This document shows, piece by piece, positions 52,304 through 61,767 of a DNA stretch of 64,000 nt. Position numbers and translations under genes: made by a program. Origin of the DNA: Marisediminitalea aggregata (GTDB lineage: Bacteria > Pseudomonadota > Gammaproteobacteria > Enterobacterales > Alteromonadaceae); NCBI RefSeq assembly GCF_900129565.1, contig NZ_FQWD01000005.1:62001-126000 (forward strand). The letters are read 5' to 3'. Under the pieces are notes generated by a model, which made no database searches, was not told the origin of the DNA, and saw only the letters and a list, made by a program, of their open reading frames with translations. How positions within the stretch are numbered: the first letter of the stretch is position 1; the number at the start of each line of letters is the position of its first letter.

Positions 52304-55183
52304 TTAGAACGTCGCTCTGACACCCAGGTAGTATCGGGTTCCGGTCATTTCAACCAGGCTTACGCGGTCGCGCTGACCATAGTATTGCAAGCGCGTTTCG
52401 TTAGTCAGGTTCACCGCTTCCAGCGATACCGTGAAGGTTTCGTTGATGTCGTATGACGCACTGGCATCCAGCTGGCCATAGGCATCGTTGTATTCAGGCT
52501 GAATACCATCACCCGAACGGCTGCTCAGGAACGAGTCGCGCCAGTTGTATGCAACCCGCGCCTGGAATGCGTCTTTGTCGTAGAACGCGATCAGGTTGTA
52601 CGAGTTTTTGGCGAAGCCTTCTAAACCGCTACCGGGTTCAACTACCGATGGCAGGTTGATTGGCAATGCGCTGTCGTCTTTACTGTCAGCATAGGTGTAG
52701 TTAGCCTGCACACCGAAGCCCGGCAGGAAGTCAAAGTTGTGTAGTACACCCACTTCCAGGCCGGTCACCGAGCCGCCATCGCGGTTTTCTTTACGCGTGG
52801 AGTTGTAGGTTACCGTTTGACCCAGGTTGGCGTAAGCCGCAGCAAGCTCTGGCGAGATATTTCCTTCCCAGGGACCAACCGTGGTGATGGTTGAAATGAA
52901 GTTAGAAATGTCTTTATAGAAGAACGCCAGTGAATACGCGTTGCCATTGTCGGCGTAGTATTCTACCGAGGCATCTAACTGGTTTACCTCGTAGGATTTC
53001 AGGTACGGGTTGCCGCCTGCAATGGTTACCGTGGGGCTATCTACACCAGCCGTTTCCTGCACGTTTACACCGGCGTCAGCCAGCGATGGCCGGGTAATGG
53101 TTTGTGCGGCTGCCAGGCGAACGATATACCCGTTTTCAAAATTCAGCATAAAGTTAGCGCTGGGCAAAAAGTGAGACTCAGAGGTATCTACCGTCGATGA
53201 CTTCGCCGATGTGGTGGCGGTGTTGTCGACGGACTCTGGCAGGTTAGACGATTCCTGATTGATCATCAGCATGTCGATGGTTGATGCCGTACCGCGTGCA
53301 GTATTGTCGATATCAACATAACGGGCACCCAGATTACCGCGCCAGGTGTAGTCACCCAGTTCGCCTTCAAAGTTGAAGCGCGAATACAATGCAATCATGG
53401 TTTCGTCGTTTGCATAGCTGCCACCCGGGCTCGGATACACGGTATCCCAACCGGCATTGACAATATCACCGCGCCAACCGTCACCGTTTGCGACCGCATG
53501 CTCTAAATAAGCCTGTGTCGCCTCGCGGTACGCTTTATGGTTTGCAATCTGAACCCACTGACGTGGGAAGCCGCTGCCGGTGCCGTCCATGAAGTTATTT
53601 GCACTCAGCTCCAACACACTGGCCGGTAATGCGCCGGTTGCCGGGTTGTCTCCCCAGGTACTGCCATCGCCAATCCACATACCGGCGCCGTTCCAGGTTT
53701 CACCGCCGCTGGTTGGGTCAAACTCGGTGCCAAATCGCGAAAACGCAATGTTGCGTTTGGTGTAGGCCGCGCCTGCTTTCACTGAGACCAGTGGGCCGGC
53801 GTCGATGTCGTACAAGGCATCCAGCTTCACTTCTTTTACGGTGTCTTCCGCTTCTTCGGCAGCGTAGCGTTGCCATGCCGCGCGGACTTTGGAAATGTCG
53901 GTAACGTCCAGTGCGCCGGTGGTAGACAGGCTTGGAATGTCATTGTGGTAATCAATCAGGATCTCGCTGGGTTGGCGTACGCCGTCAGCGTCGAACATGG
54001 TGTAGTGCAGGGCGGTAGTATCGTCGCCTTCAAAACTGGTTTCTGCTTTTGAATACGAAGCGTCAAATTCGAGTACCAGGCGATCGCCTGTGTATACACC
54101 GTTGTAACCAAATGCAGTGGTGGTGGATTCCTGTAACCCGTAGACCACGTTCATTTCTAAATCGGTATCGGCAATGGTCGCTTCCAGTAAGGTGCCTTCT
54201 TCACTGATCACGGCGCGGGTATAGCGCGGTGTCTGGTTGGGTACTTGCAGACCCGAACCAAGGTATTCTCGGTCTAAACGGGTATACAAACCATCAAAGG
54301 TTGATTCAAAGCTGTCATTAGGCGCCCATTGCACGGCAACGTTAGCACCAAAACGCTCGCGGTCTTCGTCGATCATATTAAAAATAGAGCGGCCGGGCCC
54401 GCGACTGCCTGCCAGTGTAGTGGGGTTGCCGTCTTCACCTAACACGTCAGCGGCATCCATTGGGAAGCCGTAACCGCTGCCGTTTCCGGCGTATTGGTTC
54501 CAGTGCGAGGTGCGGTACGCGTCAATGCGGTTGGCGTTTTCTTTGAACGACACACCCACCAATACGCCCCAGGTGTCATCGTCGAAGGTATTGCTAATAA
54601 TGCCTGCCAGCTCCGGCGTGGCGTCTTTTACCAGGCTGTGGTAATTGGTTTTGGCGGTGGCCGAAGCGTGAAAGCCGGGCTGTTTCAGGGGCTTAGCGGT
54701 TTTGATGTTGACATATGCACCAATGCTACCTGCAGACAAGTCTGCGGTGGGGGACTTCATGACATCTGCGCCACTGATCAGTTGTGAAGGCAGTACCTGA
54801 AAGTCAAAGCTGCGGCTGCCGGTTGTGGTGGCCAGCGTGCGGTCGTTCAGTTTTACCACGTTAAATTCGGGACCGAAGCTGCGCACACTGATCTGTGATC
54901 CTTCGCCGTTTACTCGTGAAATGGAGACGCCGGTAATACGTTGGAGCGACTCTGCAACGTTCTGGTCGGGGAACTTACCGATGTCTTCAGCGACAATACT
55001 GTCCTGAATCACATCAGATGTTTGCTTTTGAAACGCAGCCTGACGCAAGCTGCCCTGAATACCGCGCACCTGAATCAGTTCGACGTTGTCTTCGCCGGGT
55101 TGAGTTTGTGCCGCTGCAGTTGTGCTAAGAGCGCATGTTGTTAATGCAGTGAGTACGGCAAGAGAAACTTTACTTTTAATCAT
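52304..55183 (-). CDS. TonB-dependent receptor, carbohydrate (TonB-Xanth-Caul) type
   Basis: From ATG 55183, with GAAGAG upstream, the protein has 959 residues; an open extension to 55279 has no start signal. The signal peptide ends near TTAAAQT. The plug carries IQVRGIQGSLRQAAFQKQ and AEDIGKFPDQNVAESLQRITGVSI, the clear signature of the TonB-Xanth-Caul family (TIGR01782). A long barrel follows, ending YYLGVRATF. This family takes up plant and algal oligosaccharides. A LacI-type operator lies 231 bases before the start, and the gene is divergent from a sugar MFS. The GH2 gene in the locus makes a beta-galactoside or similar sugar likely. Confidence 0.9.
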   Translation of the reverse strand: MIKSKVSLAVLTALTTCALSTTAAAQTQPGEDNVELIQVRGIQGSLRQAAFQKQTSDVIQDSIVAEDIGKFPDQNVAESLQRITGVSISRVNGEGSQISVRSFGPEFNVVKLNDRTLATTTGSRSFDFQVLPSQLISGADVMKSPTADLSAGSIGAYVNIKTAKPLKQPGFHASATAKTNYHSLVKDATPELAGIISNTFDDDTWGVLVGVSFKENANRIDAYRTSHWNQYAGNGSGYGFPMDAADVLGEDGNPTTLAGSRGPGRSIFNMIDEDRERFGANVAVQWAPNDSFESTFDGLYTRLDREYLGSGLQVPNQTPRYTRAVISEEGTLLEATIADTDLEMNVVYGLQESTTTAFGYNGVYTGDRLVLEFDASYSKAETSFEGDDTTALHYTMFDADGVRQPSEILIDYHNDIPSLSTTGALDVTDISKVRAAWQRYAAEEAEDTVKEVKLDALYDIDAGPLVSVKAGAAYTKRNIAFSRFGTEFDPTSGGETWNGAGMWIGDGSTWGDNPATGALPASVLELSANNFMDGTGSGFPRQWVQIANHKAYREATQAYLEHAVANGDGWRGDIVNAGWDTVYPSPGGSYANDETMIALYSRFNFEGELGDYTWRGNLGARYVDIDNTARGTASTIDMLMINQESSNLPESVDNTATTSAKSSTVDTSESHFLPSANFMLNFENGYIVRLAAAQTITRPSLADAGVNVQETAGVDSPTVTIAGGNPYLKSYEVNQLDASVEYYADNGNAYSLAFFYKDISNFISTITTVGPWEGNISPELAAAYANLGQTVTYNSTRKENRDGGSVTGLEVGVLHNFDFLPGFGVQANYTYADSKDDSALPINLPSVVEPGSGLEGFAKNSYNLIAFYDKDAFQARVAYNWRDSFLSSRSGDGIQPEYNDAYGQLDASASYDINETFTVSLEAVNLTNETRLQYYGQRDRVSLVEMTGTRYYLGVRATF

Positions 55184-55899
55184 GTTGATCTCTTCTAACG
55201 GTTTTCCAGTCGTTGCTGCGGCAATTGTGTGCAATCTCAGCGCGCTGAGTGTGTCCAATCTCAGTGGAAAAGTCGGCATTCACCTTGTTATCTGTCACTG
55301 TTCAGGTGTTGTTTACCGCGCTATTTCCCGCGTTCCATCTGGCGTAATAAACCCGTTTCGTTACTGCTCGTTAACAAGTTTGCCTAAGATGTTAATAATT
55401 TTATAACACGCAAGGAAAACGTTTTCCATATAATTTCCTAAAATTTCCTCATGTTTTCCCTTTGTGGATTTCGAAAGGGCGACGTAATTACGAGCTGATA
55501 AGCACCCGGAATTCGGGTTTGTTACCTCAATGTCAGGTTGCTGAAATGAGCACGTATTGTGTCTTTTTATAAATTTTATGTTGTTGTAAATATTATGATT
55601 TGTTGTATTTTGTGAGGAAATGAAACGCTGGCGAATTCACGTTGTAAACACTCAGGCGAATCAATGACATTTTGGATGGGTATTGCAAACCTTCGGATGG
55701 ATTGAGATTATGCGTTTATAGGGGTAATCGCTTTCCCTTTATGGTGAGTTGCAACCTGTTTTACCCTCAACCCACCTCGCTGGTTAGTCAAAATACTGTT
55801 ATTCTGCGGGTGTTGTGCAGCGAATTGCATGACAAGGGTAAGTTCACTTCAAAAGGGATGCTTATCAGGTCGAGCCGTTTCACGAGGATGTAAAATACA
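55184..55899. promoter_or_regulatory. Divergent spacer with a LacI-type operator
   Basis: This 716-base spacer holds the palindrome GGAAAACGTTTTCC at 55414-55427. It matches the CG-centred operator style of LacI-family regulators and probably binds the LacI protein encoded at 57268. AT-rich tracts with repeated TTTCC runs follow. No gene is supported here. Confidence 0.55.
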
Positions 55900-57228
55900 G
55901 TGACAAGGTACAACGTAGCCCTGGGGTGTGGGTACTTTGCAATTTTCTTTGTGAGCCATGGCATTGGTACGTTAGCTATTCCTTTCTACCAGATGACCTT
56001 AGGTGTCGACCCGCTGTTATTGGGATTGGTATTAACCATTCCTGTTTTTGTGTCTGCACTGATCAGCCCGTGGGTTGCCAGTGTCATCGACAAGCTCGCC
56101 AGTGTGCCTCACAGTCAGCGTGTGTTGCTCATTACCTCAGGTTGGATTTGCGCGGCGGCTTATGCCGCGATGTGGGCCGTACCCACAACCTGGAGTGTTG
56201 ATCAGAGCATTGCCTATTTGCTGGCGTGTTCGCTTATTTTCTACTTCTTTGCCACCTTTATGACCGTGATCATGCGCTGTCAGGCCATGGAGGCGACATC
56301 GGACACCCATGGTATTACTTCAGTCATGGGCTTTACGTCGATCTTTGAAAAGCTCGGTTCAATTCTATATTTCTGGCTGTTTCCTCTGGCCCAGTCAAAG
56401 TTTTTTGTGTCGCTGGCGGTAGGCATGAAAACCATCGGCCTCTGGGTCGCAGTGTTGTTGATTGGTTTGCTATCAACGGTGGCCGGTGTACTGGGAAAGT
56501 CGCGCAATGCGGCAGCCATTGCCGCTGGTGCATTTAAAGCAGGCACTTCTGTGCCGTTCAACACGGCATTGCTCAAACAAATCAATCTGCTGTTTGTCGT
56601 CACTGTGTTGCAGTTCGGGTTAATTGGCGCCTGCGTCAATTTTGATTTTTACCTGCTGGTGTATTTTGTAGAGGGCGGTGATATTGCCCAGGGCGCTTTC
56701 TGGAAAGGGTATTTGTCTACCGCTTATGCAGTTATTGGGCTTGCAACTATTCCGGTGATCGTGAAAGCCGGTAATCGGTTTGGAAAGAAGCAAACCCTGT
56801 TTGCTATCTATGCCCTCAACTGCATTAATGCGCTATCGAAATGGGGGCTTTATCAACCCGGTATGGATCACTGGTTAATTTTCGATGCGTTGCTGGGCGC
56901 GTGGATTTGGACTGCCCATTCGACCCTCGTGCCGGCGTTGTTGGCAGATGTGTGTTACGAAAACCAGCAGAAAACCGGCGTGCTTAGCGACAGCTATGTC
57001 GTAGGGCGGCACAATCGCTTTTTAAACTTCGGGTTGGTCCTGTCGTTTGTGCTGTCAGGCTGGATGCTCAATGTAATTGGTTTTGATGCCGACGCGCCGG
57101 GTGAGCAGGGCAAGGATGTATTGGTTGCCATGCAATGGATTCTGGTGGGCGGCAGTTTGCTGATCAGCCTGTGTGCGATGGCGGTATTATCGCGGTTCAC
57201 TTTCGAGCGAACCGAGCCTACCGCCTGA
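55900..57228 (+). CDS. MFS sugar transporter, sodium:galactoside symporter-like
   Basis: The 442-residue membrane protein has twelve predicted segments and resembles GPH-type and related sugar symporters (FVSHGIGTLAIPFYQMTLG, with long loops and an MTVIMRCQAMEATSD segment). It opens at GTG 55900; GAGG lies 12 bases upstream, so the start is only fair. It should bring a mono- or disaccharide into the cytoplasm after uptake by the TonB receptor. It is convergent with the lacI gene and divergent from the receptor. Sequence alone does not give the sugar; the GH2 gene suggests galactosides. Confidence 0.77.
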   Translation: MTRYNVALGCGYFAIFFVSHGIGTLAIPFYQMTLGVDPLLLGLVLTIPVFVSALISPWVASVIDKLASVPHSQRVLLITSGWICAAAYAAMWAVPTTWSVDQSIAYLLACSLIFYFFATFMTVIMRCQAMEATSDTHGITSVMGFTSIFEKLGSILYFWLFPLAQSKFFVSLAVGMKTIGLWVAVLLIGLLSTVAGVLGKSRNAAAIAAGAFKAGTSVPFNTALLKQINLLFVVTVLQFGLIGACVNFDFYLLVYFVEGGDIAQGAFWKGYLSTAYAVIGLATIPVIVKAGNRFGKKQTLFAIYALNCINALSKWGLYQPGMDHWLIFDALLGAWIWTAHSTLVPALLADVCYENQQKTGVLSDSYVVGRHNRFLNFGLVLSFVLSGWMLNVIGFDADAPGEQGKDVLVAMQWILVGGSLLISLCAMAVLSRFTFERTEPTA

Positions 57229-57267
57229 TTAAAGCATGCAAAATCGCTAACGACTGATAGCCAGACG

Positions 57268-58278
57268 TTAGCTGTGGGGAATCTCGACCACGCTCTCACG
57301 TTCGATCATTGACGACGTAAACAGGTGGGTCTTGTTCTCTGGCGTGGCGGCGTCTTTCGCCAGATCAATAGCCAGTTTTACCGCGTACTCCGCCATTTCC
57401 TCAATCGGGTATTTAATGGTGGTGATGGTTGGAATACAGGCGCGGCACATAGCCGAGTCATCAAACCCCACTACCGACACCTGCTCCGGTACTTTGTAGC
57501 CATTTTTAACCAGTTCGTGGATCACGCCTACGGCCATCAGATCGTTATAGGCAATCACGGCGGTAAAGGGCTCACCGCGCTGGATGAGTTCCTGCGCGCA
57601 GGCTTTGCCGCCTTCCAGATTCGCCGTGGATTCCACCAACAAATTGTCGTTGAAGGTAAGGCCTTGCATCATAAAGCCCTGGCGCACGCCCAGCAGGCGC
57701 TGCTGAGGGTCACGATTCTGATAAATACTGGTCGCCACTGCAATGGCTTCGTGCCCTTTGCTAGCGAGCAAGTCAACTATTTGCGCCGTGGACGCCACAT
57801 TGTCGAACCACACACAGCGACTGGCTATCTTGGGAATGTAGCGGTTAATGATGACCAGACCTTTGTAACGCTCGCTTAACTCAATAAGCTGCTTGTCGGT
57901 CAGGTAGTCGCTGTGCAGAATGATGGATTCACAGCCTTTAGCATGCAGGCTCTCGATAGCCGCAATCTCAGATTCTTCTTCGTAAAGGGAGTTGCAAATC
58001 AACAGGCTGTAGCCGACATCTCTGGCTGACACTTCGGCACCGGCTGCCAGGTTGCCAAAGAACTCCATAGAGATTTTCGGTGTGATCAGCCCTACATTTG
58101 TGGTGTGGCGATTTACCAGCGACTGGGCAGAGACATTTGGCTTGTAACCCAACTCCTGAATGATCTTTTGCACCCGTGCACGACAGGCATCGCCCACTTT
58201 GCCTTTGCCGTTGACGACCCGTGATACTGTAGCGGGAGAAACGCCTGCCACCCGGGCAACATCATTGATAGTGACCAC
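57268..58278 (-). CDS. LacI-family sugar-responsive repressor
   Basis: The GTG start at 58278 has AAGGA six bases upstream and gives MVTINDVARVAG, the classical LacI beginning; an ATG at 58323 is also open. The product has 336 residues. The N-terminal helix-turn-helix and hinge are VARVAGVSPATVSRVVNGKGKVGDACRARV. The periplasmic-binding-protein-like effector domain is seen in VGLITPKISMEFFGN and later AVIAYNDLMAVGVIHELVKNGYKVPEQVSVVGFDDS. It should bind the palindromes upstream of the TonB receptor and of the GH2 gene and release them on binding a sugar. It is divergent from GH2. Confidence 0.88.
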   Translation of the reverse strand: MVTINDVARVAGVSPATVSRVVNGKGKVGDACRARVQKIIQELGYKPNVSAQSLVNRHTTNVGLITPKISMEFFGNLAAGAEVSARDVGYSLLICNSLYEEESEIAAIESLHAKGCESIILHSDYLTDKQLIELSERYKGLVIINRYIPKIASRCVWFDNVASTAQIVDLLASKGHEAIAVATSIYQNRDPQQRLLGVRQGFMMQGLTFNDNLLVESTANLEGGKACAQELIQRGEPFTAVIAYNDLMAVGVIHELVKNGYKVPEQVSVVGFDDSAMCRACIPTITTIKYPIEEMAEYAVKLAIDLAKDAATPENKTHLFTSSMIERESVVEIPHS

Positions 58279-58616
58279 TCTGAATCCTTCGCTTTCATTT
58301 AATCCCGCAATAGTAAATGCCATTTACCAAATAAGTCAAAGCGCTTTCCCTGATATTTCCCTTATGTTTTTCATTTGAATCGGGTGTTGCGGGAAAGGTT
58401 TTCCCTTGTTGTTCTAAATGGCACGTCGTATTTGATGTGAACGGCAACACTGGTTGTTTATTGTTTTTGTCCTTTAATTGTCTGTAATTATTATTTTTTA
58501 TCTGATTTGGTCTCCGGGCTCACAGAAGTGCCAATCAACCGGCTAGCGTGATCTACCTTGTAATTTGCGCTATTTTAGTGAAATATGAGGGAAAACGTTT
58601 ACTTAAATTTAACGCT
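58279..58616. promoter_or_regulatory. Divergent lacI-GH2 spacer with operator-like palindromes
   Basis: GGGAAAGGTTTTCCC at 58391-58405 and GGGAAAACGTTTAC at 58589-58602 resemble the perfect GGAAAACGTTTTCC site at 55414. The second lies 14 bases before the GH2 ATG, which argues that GH2 starts at 58617 and not at 58548. AAAGCGCTTT at 58338-58347 is a shorter palindrome near the lacI start. Confidence 0.55.
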
Positions 58617-61049
58617 ATGAAAACACAACATGCACGCTGGCTGGTAGTCCTTGCCATACTGACCCTCTGCGGTTTTACGCAATGCCACAGTGATGAATCG
58701 ACCCCTACGCCTGCCATTGAACCTGAACACATCAATCTGGGTTGGCGTTTTATACGCGGCGACAACCCGGACTATAAGCAAACCGACTTTAATGACGGTA
58801 CCTGGCGAACGGTGTCGCTGCCGCATGACTGGTCTATAGAAGACATTCCCGGCACGCAGAGTCCGTTCAGTGCAGAGGCGAGCGACGCCTACAATACAGG
58901 GTATGCCGTGGGTGGCATTGGTTGGTATCGAAAGTCGCTACCGCATACAGACCCTGCAAAGCAGTATCTGCTTGAGTTCGACGGTGTGTATATGAATGCC
59001 ACCGTGTATGTGAACGGCCAGGAAGCTGCGCAACACTATTACGGCTATACCGGCTTTCAGGTGGATCTGACCCCGTTCCTGCAAGCAGGCGAGGGCAATG
59101 TTGTCGCGGTTCGGGTGCACAACAACGAAAAGAACAGTCGCTGGTACAGTGGCTCCGGCATTTACCGGGAGGTCACGTTACATGAGCTGCCTGCAACGCA
59201 TATTGTGCGGTGGGGAACGTCGGTGGTGACGTCATCGGGTAACGGTGGTGACAGCGCGACACTGTCTATTTCAACGAAGCTAAACCTGGCGGGCGGTGAT
59301 ATTCCTACAGGCCTGGAGCTTGAGCAAACTATTGCCGTTGATGGGGAAAAGCCTGTCGTATGGCGTACACTGGTAAGCGGGAATTCGGTGCAGCGCGTTA
59401 CCCCTGTCGCCAATCCGCACTGGTGGCAGCCATCGTCGCCAGTACTGTATACCCTGACTCAGCGACTGCTGAAAGGCGATCAGGTAATCGACACGCTGGT
59501 TACCCAATTTGGCATTCGCACCGTTGAGCTCTCGTCAACGCAAGGCTTTTTGTTGAACGGCACACCACTGTTGCTAAAAGGCATGAATATTCACCACGAC
59601 AACTATTTGCTTGGCGCAGCGGCTCATCCTAAGGCAGAGCGGCGTAAAGTGAGGCTAATATTGGAAGCTGGGTACAATGCGGTGCGCAGCGCACATAACC
59701 CACCCTCGAGTGCTTTCTTGCAGGCCGCCGATGAGTTGGGACTGCTGGTGATCAGCGAAGCCTTCGACGCCTGGAATACCCGTAAATGGGATAACAGAAA
59801 CGATTATTCGTCGGTATTCAAGCGCGACTGGCAGCGTGATTTAACCGACTTTGTCGCCCGCGATATTAACCACCCCAGTATCATTATGTGGAGTCTGGGC
59901 AATGAAATACCTGAGCAGGGCGAGAAACTGGGTGCCGATACAGCAAAGCAGTTGGCTGACTATCTACGAACGCTCGACAGCAGTCGTCCGCTGACCGTTG
60001 GGGCGAACATGTCAGGTGAACACGCGCGGGCCTACCTGTCGGCATTCGATGTGTCGGGGTACAACTACGAGCCTGACAATTACGTGCATGATTTCGAAGC
60101 TGGTATTTCAGCAGTGATGTATGGATCGGAAACCTATTCAAAAGACGCCTTTGACTATTGGGAGTTAGTAGAAGCCCATCCATTTGTCATTGGTGATTTT
60201 GTATGGACCGGTTGGGACTATCTGGGCGAAGCCTCCATTGGCTGGACCGGCTACGCGCCGGAATGGGCGGGTCTTGCGCCATTCCCATGGACGTTAGCCT
60301 ACACGGGAGAAATCGACGTGTTGGGCCAATGGCGGCCTGCCGCTTACTATCGTCAGGTGCTGTGGAATACCGGCAATCAGGGTATATCTGCATTCGTGCA
60401 ATCGCCGTCGCCTTCTCTTTCACCTACGCCGGATCCGACCTGGTACGACTATTGGACGTACCCGGACATTCACCCTAGCTGGAGCTGGCCGGGGCAGGAA
60501 GGTCAATCGCTTGCTGTAACAGTGTACAGCGTATACCCCATCGTTGAGTTATGGCTTAACGGCACCCGAATTAACACGGCTGCAACAGGCAAGGCCAACC
60601 AGTTTACCGCCGAATTTTCTGTTACCTATGCGCCGGGTACGCTGGTAGCAAAAGGACTGGATATGGAAGGAAATGTGCAGGAAGAGTGGCAGTTAACTAC
60701 TGCCGGTACTGCACAGAGTGTTGATATAGTGCGCGAAGATACTGAACTCATGGCCGATGGCTCGGACATTAACTACCTGGCTATGCAGTTACTGGATGAA
60801 GCCGGTAACCCTGTATACCGCTGGGAACAAGACAAAACTGTGACAGTGACAGTGGAAGGGGCTGCGAAGCTCATTGCGCTTGGGAATGCCAATCCCCAAT
60901 CGGCGGAAAGCTTTCAGCAGTCCAGCCGCCACACCTTCCGAGGCAAACTCATGGCCGTGGTGCAATCGACGGGTGACGCTGGAGAGGTAAAAATAACAGT
61001 GACTGGCCAGGGCCTGAAACCGGCTCACCTGGTTTTTACCGCTAAATAG
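58617..61049 (+). CDS. Glycoside hydrolase family 2 lipoprotein (beta-galactosidase-like)
   Basis: From ATG 58617 the protein has 810 residues. A lipoprotein signal (LAILTLCGFTQC) anchors it in a membrane, so it acts in the periplasm or on the surface. The GH2 order is visible: a sugar-binding jelly roll (WRTVSLPHDWSIED, WYRKSLP), an immunoglobulin-like domain and a TIM barrel with NHPSIIMWSLGNEIPE for the acid/base glutamate. The nucleophile is likely the glutamate in VMYGSETYSK. C-terminal DUF4982-like and Big-type domains follow (YPIVELWLNG, NQFTAEFSVTYAPG). Beta-galactosidase activity is most likely; beta-mannosidase or glucuronidase is possible. Confidence 0.87.
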   Translation: MKTQHARWLVVLAILTLCGFTQCHSDESTPTPAIEPEHINLGWRFIRGDNPDYKQTDFNDGTWRTVSLPHDWSIEDIPGTQSPFSAEASDAYNTGYAVGGIGWYRKSLPHTDPAKQYLLEFDGVYMNATVYVNGQEAAQHYYGYTGFQVDLTPFLQAGEGNVVAVRVHNNEKNSRWYSGSGIYREVTLHELPATHIVRWGTSVVTSSGNGGDSATLSISTKLNLAGGDIPTGLELEQTIAVDGEKPVVWRTLVSGNSVQRVTPVANPHWWQPSSPVLYTLTQRLLKGDQVIDTLVTQFGIRTVELSSTQGFLLNGTPLLLKGMNIHHDNYLLGAAAHPKAERRKVRLILEAGYNAVRSAHNPPSSAFLQAADELGLLVISEAFDAWNTRKWDNRNDYSSVFKRDWQRDLTDFVARDINHPSIIMWSLGNEIPEQGEKLGADTAKQLADYLRTLDSSRPLTVGANMSGEHARAYLSAFDVSGYNYEPDNYVHDFEAGISAVMYGSETYSKDAFDYWELVEAHPFVIGDFVWTGWDYLGEASIGWTGYAPEWAGLAPFPWTLAYTGEIDVLGQWRPAAYYRQVLWNTGNQGISAFVQSPSPSLSPTPDPTWYDYWTYPDIHPSWSWPGQEGQSLAVTVYSVYPIVELWLNGTRINTAATGKANQFTAEFSVTYAPGTLVAKGLDMEGNVQEEWQLTTAGTAQSVDIVREDTELMADGSDINYLAMQLLDEAGNPVYRWEQDKTVTVTVEGAAKLIALGNANPQSAESFQQSSRHTFRGKLMAVVQSTGDAGEVKITVTGQGLKPAHLVFTAK

Positions 61050-61060
61050 CTCAAAAGAAA

Positions 61061-61091
61061 AAGGCCCGGGGCGTTACTGCTCGCGGGCCTT
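61061..61091 (-). terminator. Terminator of the Dabb gene
   Basis: AAGGCCCG pairs with CGGGCCTT around a 15-base loop. On the minus strand CCTTTTTCTTTTG follows, so it ends the Dabb gene; it lies just after the convergent GH2 stop. Confidence 0.75.
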
Positions 61092-61097
61092 AAGTGT

Positions 61098-61517
61098 TTA
61101 CGCCGACACAGAGTCGTACACGACTACTTTGCTCCAAAGGTGAGCACACTTTTCTATAAATTCTACGTGTAATGGGTGCGTTTGGTACGCATCCTGATCT
61201 TCCGTGCTGTTGAACAGCATCAGTTCCGACACCTGATAACTGCTGTCGATGACGTCTCGTTCCAGTGTCGATGCAGGCACACCAACGTGCAACCCCTGAA
61301 TCTGAGGAATGGCTTTCAGGCTGTTAAGCCCGGCTATCAAGGCGTCGCGATCGGCGCTGGAATCCGGGTTTTTCAGCCAGAAATACACCATGTGCACAAC
61401 GGGACCGAGTGTGTTGCAGCCCGAGTCGGATGCTAACGCAGAAGTACTGGTGAGCGAGGCTGCTGCGGCCAGGGTGCCGGCGGCTGAAATAAACTGGCGA
61501 CGATGTTGGTCTGTCAT
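61098..61517 (-). CDS. Tat-exported Dabb-domain protein
   Basis: The 139-residue product begins with a twin-arginine signal (HRRQFISAAGTLAAAASL) and a cleavable ALASD. The rest is a Dabb (stress-responsive alpha-beta barrel) domain: VVHMVYFWLKNPDSSADRD, then LMLFNSTEDQDAYQTHPLHVEF. Dabb proteins form dimers and include small cyclases; many have no known reaction. Export by Tat suggests folding or cofactor binding before export. It is divergent from the Tat-dependent oxidoreductase genes, across 250 bases, and probably serves the same pathway. Confidence 0.82.
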   Translation of the reverse strand: MTDQHRRQFISAAGTLAAAASLTSTSALASDSGCNTLGPVVHMVYFWLKNPDSSADRDALIAGLNSLKAIPQIQGLHVGVPASTLERDVIDSSYQVSELMLFNSTEDQDAYQTHPLHVEFIEKCAHLWSKVVVYDSVSA

Positions 61518-61767
61518 GATCTGCTCCTTATTGCGCAGGAATCCAGCGGTTATCCTACGGTATGAAAATAGTGCAATGCAATGGCATTAGCCCGGCATTT
61601 TTAATAAATCAAAAAGCTGAAATCATAATAAAAATGAACCGGTTCATTTATGTAGTGTCACATTTTTACTGGATTTAACAGCTTTCGTTAATTAGTCATA
61701 GTGATATCTGTTTATAGTATGTTAAGTTAATTAACAAATCGATGAAAATATGCCGTTTGAGGAAAAA

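Noticed and set aside
55672-55893. Open frame of 73 codons before the sugar MFS gene
   Set aside because: No Shine-Dalgarno site and no resemblance to a protein family; it lies in promoter DNA.
57246-57272. Terminator between the sugar MFS and lacI genes
   Set aside because: The seven-base arms GCTAACG/CGTTAGC overlap the lacI stop and have no T-run.
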